DNA of 6,073 nucleotides. Origin: a bacterium. GTDB lineage: Bacteria > Babelota > Babeliae > Babelales > Chromulinivoraceae. The stretch covers positions 1-6,073 of the forward strand of contig CANCGK010000056.1 of NCBI GenBank assembly GCA_947377595.1, given 5' to 3'. Under the pieces are notes generated by a model. It ran no database searches. It had not been told where the DNA came from and was given only the letters and a program-made list of their open reading frames with translations. Positions 5,079-6,073 of this stretch are shown here, one piece after another (within the stretch, counting starts at the first letter, position 1; each line of letters begins with the position of its first letter). Made by a program: the position numbers and the translations under genes.

Positions 5079-6073
5079 ATGAAGAAGTTATCAGCTTTAC
5101 TCGCCCTTGGAATGCTCACTTACAGTATGAACGAATCAATCTTTGCACAAGATTTTAGTCAACAAAATTACATGCAATACGATGATGATGACGATGATGA
5201 TTTTGCAGTTGATACAGATTTAAACACTCTTAACCTTAATGATATCGATAAAACTCACACCCTGACTCGCACCGCTGGCCCCGATAATATTTATGCATTT
5301 TTTTCGTTAATTCATGATCAACCTCAATATCAAAATGCAATTTTAAATCTTCCTATCTATCAACAAACCTCACCGGTTCGCAATCGATTAATTCTGGATT
5401 ATCCATTCACATTAACTTATGGTTTTGCCATCAATGATCATCATTCATTTTCTATAGTTCCATTTTTCAACTACGCGTCTCATAAAAATTTCACAAAAAC
5501 ATCCGATACACTCAACAGTTATTTTTTACTTGGCAACCCTGCTCGTATCGATGCAATAACCTACATTGACGATATTGTACATCTTAATGCAGCAGAAAGA
5601 TTAGCTCGATCTTTAGGTTTATTTGATTTTGCTACTATCGAAGAACGCAAACTTGGCGGAGCTTTATGTTCGCAAGTTCTTTTTGAAAACTGGCGATTAA
5701 TAGCACAAATGCCAATTTTATATGTTGAACGTAATTTATTTTTAACACCGGTACAAAAAGCTGCAATTGCTGTTAGTTCAATGGGCAACATGCTTGCAAC
5801 AGATGGCGTTGACGAAAATGACTTCATCTATCAACATATTGTCATGGATCAAGTTGGTCTTGGTGATTTAAAAATTAAAGCAATGTACCAAGCTCACACA
5901 ACCGATACATTTAATATTAATTTAGGCGGATTTATGATAGCGCCTATTGCAACGGCATTTGCTCAAGGCATCGTTGGTGTTTGGTTTGATGCAAACAATG
6001 ATCGTGCTTACCTTGATTTAGCAACCATTGATCCGCAAAATATCACCGATCAAAATAAAGACGATATTGCAAA
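5079..6073 (+). CDS. Secreted, probably outer-membrane beta-barrel protein, C-terminus cut by window edge
   Basis: I translated this open frame directly: 331 codons from the ATG at 5079 to the right edge without a stop. The N-terminus is a signal peptide (two lysines, a hydrophobic core LSALLALGML, probable cleavage after A23 in SIFA-QD). The start of the mature protein is acidic, with seven aspartates in a row at 35-41. Beyond it are alternating polar/hydrophobic stretches that look like membrane beta strands: RLILDYPFTLTYGF (103-116), HSFSIVPFFNYASH (122-135), WRLIAQMPILYVE (205-217), and VGLGDLKIKAMYQ (259-271) with NINLGGFMIAP (279-289). The GLGD-plus-strand pattern recalls outer-membrane porin or transporter-like barrels. 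I do not recognise the family and the substrate is unknown. Single cysteine at 197. A good promoter lies upstream; the ribosome site is only AGAGA-like (5069-5073). It is divergent from the ATP synthase block and probably an independent unit. Confidence 0.82.
   Translation, partial: MKKLSALLALGMLTYSMNESIFAQDFSQQNYMQYDDDDDDDFAVDTDLNTLNLNDIDKTHTLTRTAGPDNIYAFFSLIHDQPQYQNAILNLPIYQQTSPVRNRLILDYPFTLTYGFAINDHHSFSIVPFFNYASHKNFTKTSDTLNSYFLLGNPARIDAITYIDDIVHLNAAERLARSLGLFDFATIEERKLGGALCSQVLFENWRLIAQMPILYVERNLFLTPVQKAAIAVSSMGNMLATDGVDENDFIYQHIVMDQVGLGDLKIKAMYQAHTTDTFNINLGGFMIAPIATAFAQGIVGVWFDANNDRAYLDLATIDPQNITDQNKDDIA

Noticed and set aside
5561..5827. Open frame of 88 codons on the minus strand
   Set aside because: It is antisense to the exported protein gene, which has a signal peptide, a promoter and a long uninterrupted frame.

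Overview
The window is AT-rich (roughly one third G+C by eye). Six complete genes and one partial gene are packed on the minus strand, and one partial gene runs divergently on the plus strand. Read in minus-strand order, the operon-like block is: deoxynucleoside kinase (4821 to 4102), F-type ATP synthase c subunit (4038 to 3781), two successive b-type stator subunits (3755 to 3384 and 3384 to 2899), delta (2902 to 2351), alpha (2275 to 761), and a Rpn/PD-(D/E)XK family nuclease (725 to beyond base 1). A secreted, probably outer-membrane protein starts at 5079 on the plus strand and runs off the right edge.

Organism: most genes have AAGG-type Shine-Dalgarno sites, stops are TAA and TGA with TGG for tryptophan (standard bacterial code), and a signal-peptide protein with beta-barrel-like strands suggests a double-membrane bacterium. 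Low G+C, a dCK-like deoxynucleoside kinase of the kind best known from animals, a Rpn nuclease and a dispersed ATP synthase operon together fit a host-associated lineage such as Candidatus Dependentiae (TM6) or similar protist endosymbionts. That placement is inference from gene content, not from a marker gene.

How the genes work together: c, the two b-type subunits, delta and alpha build part of one rotary ATP synthase: the membrane rotor, the peripheral stator stalk and the nucleotide-binding head. Their order (c, b', b, delta, alpha) is the one known from cyanobacteria and other b/b' enzymes. The a subunit (atpB) normally precedes c, but the kinase gene sits there instead. The gamma, beta and epsilon genes normally follow alpha or lie elsewhere; here a Rpn nuclease follows alpha. 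The enzyme is therefore incomplete in this window. The c subunit carries Q32, E65, T66 and Y70, which match the sodium-binding site of Ilyobacter-type c-rings position for position.

The divergent intergenic region (4822-5078) holds A-tracts, a near-consensus sigma70-type promoter for the plus-strand gene and a perfect TATAAT hexamer pointing toward the kinase/ATP synthase block. No RNA gene, CRISPR array, insertion-sequence end or convincing terminator is visible.
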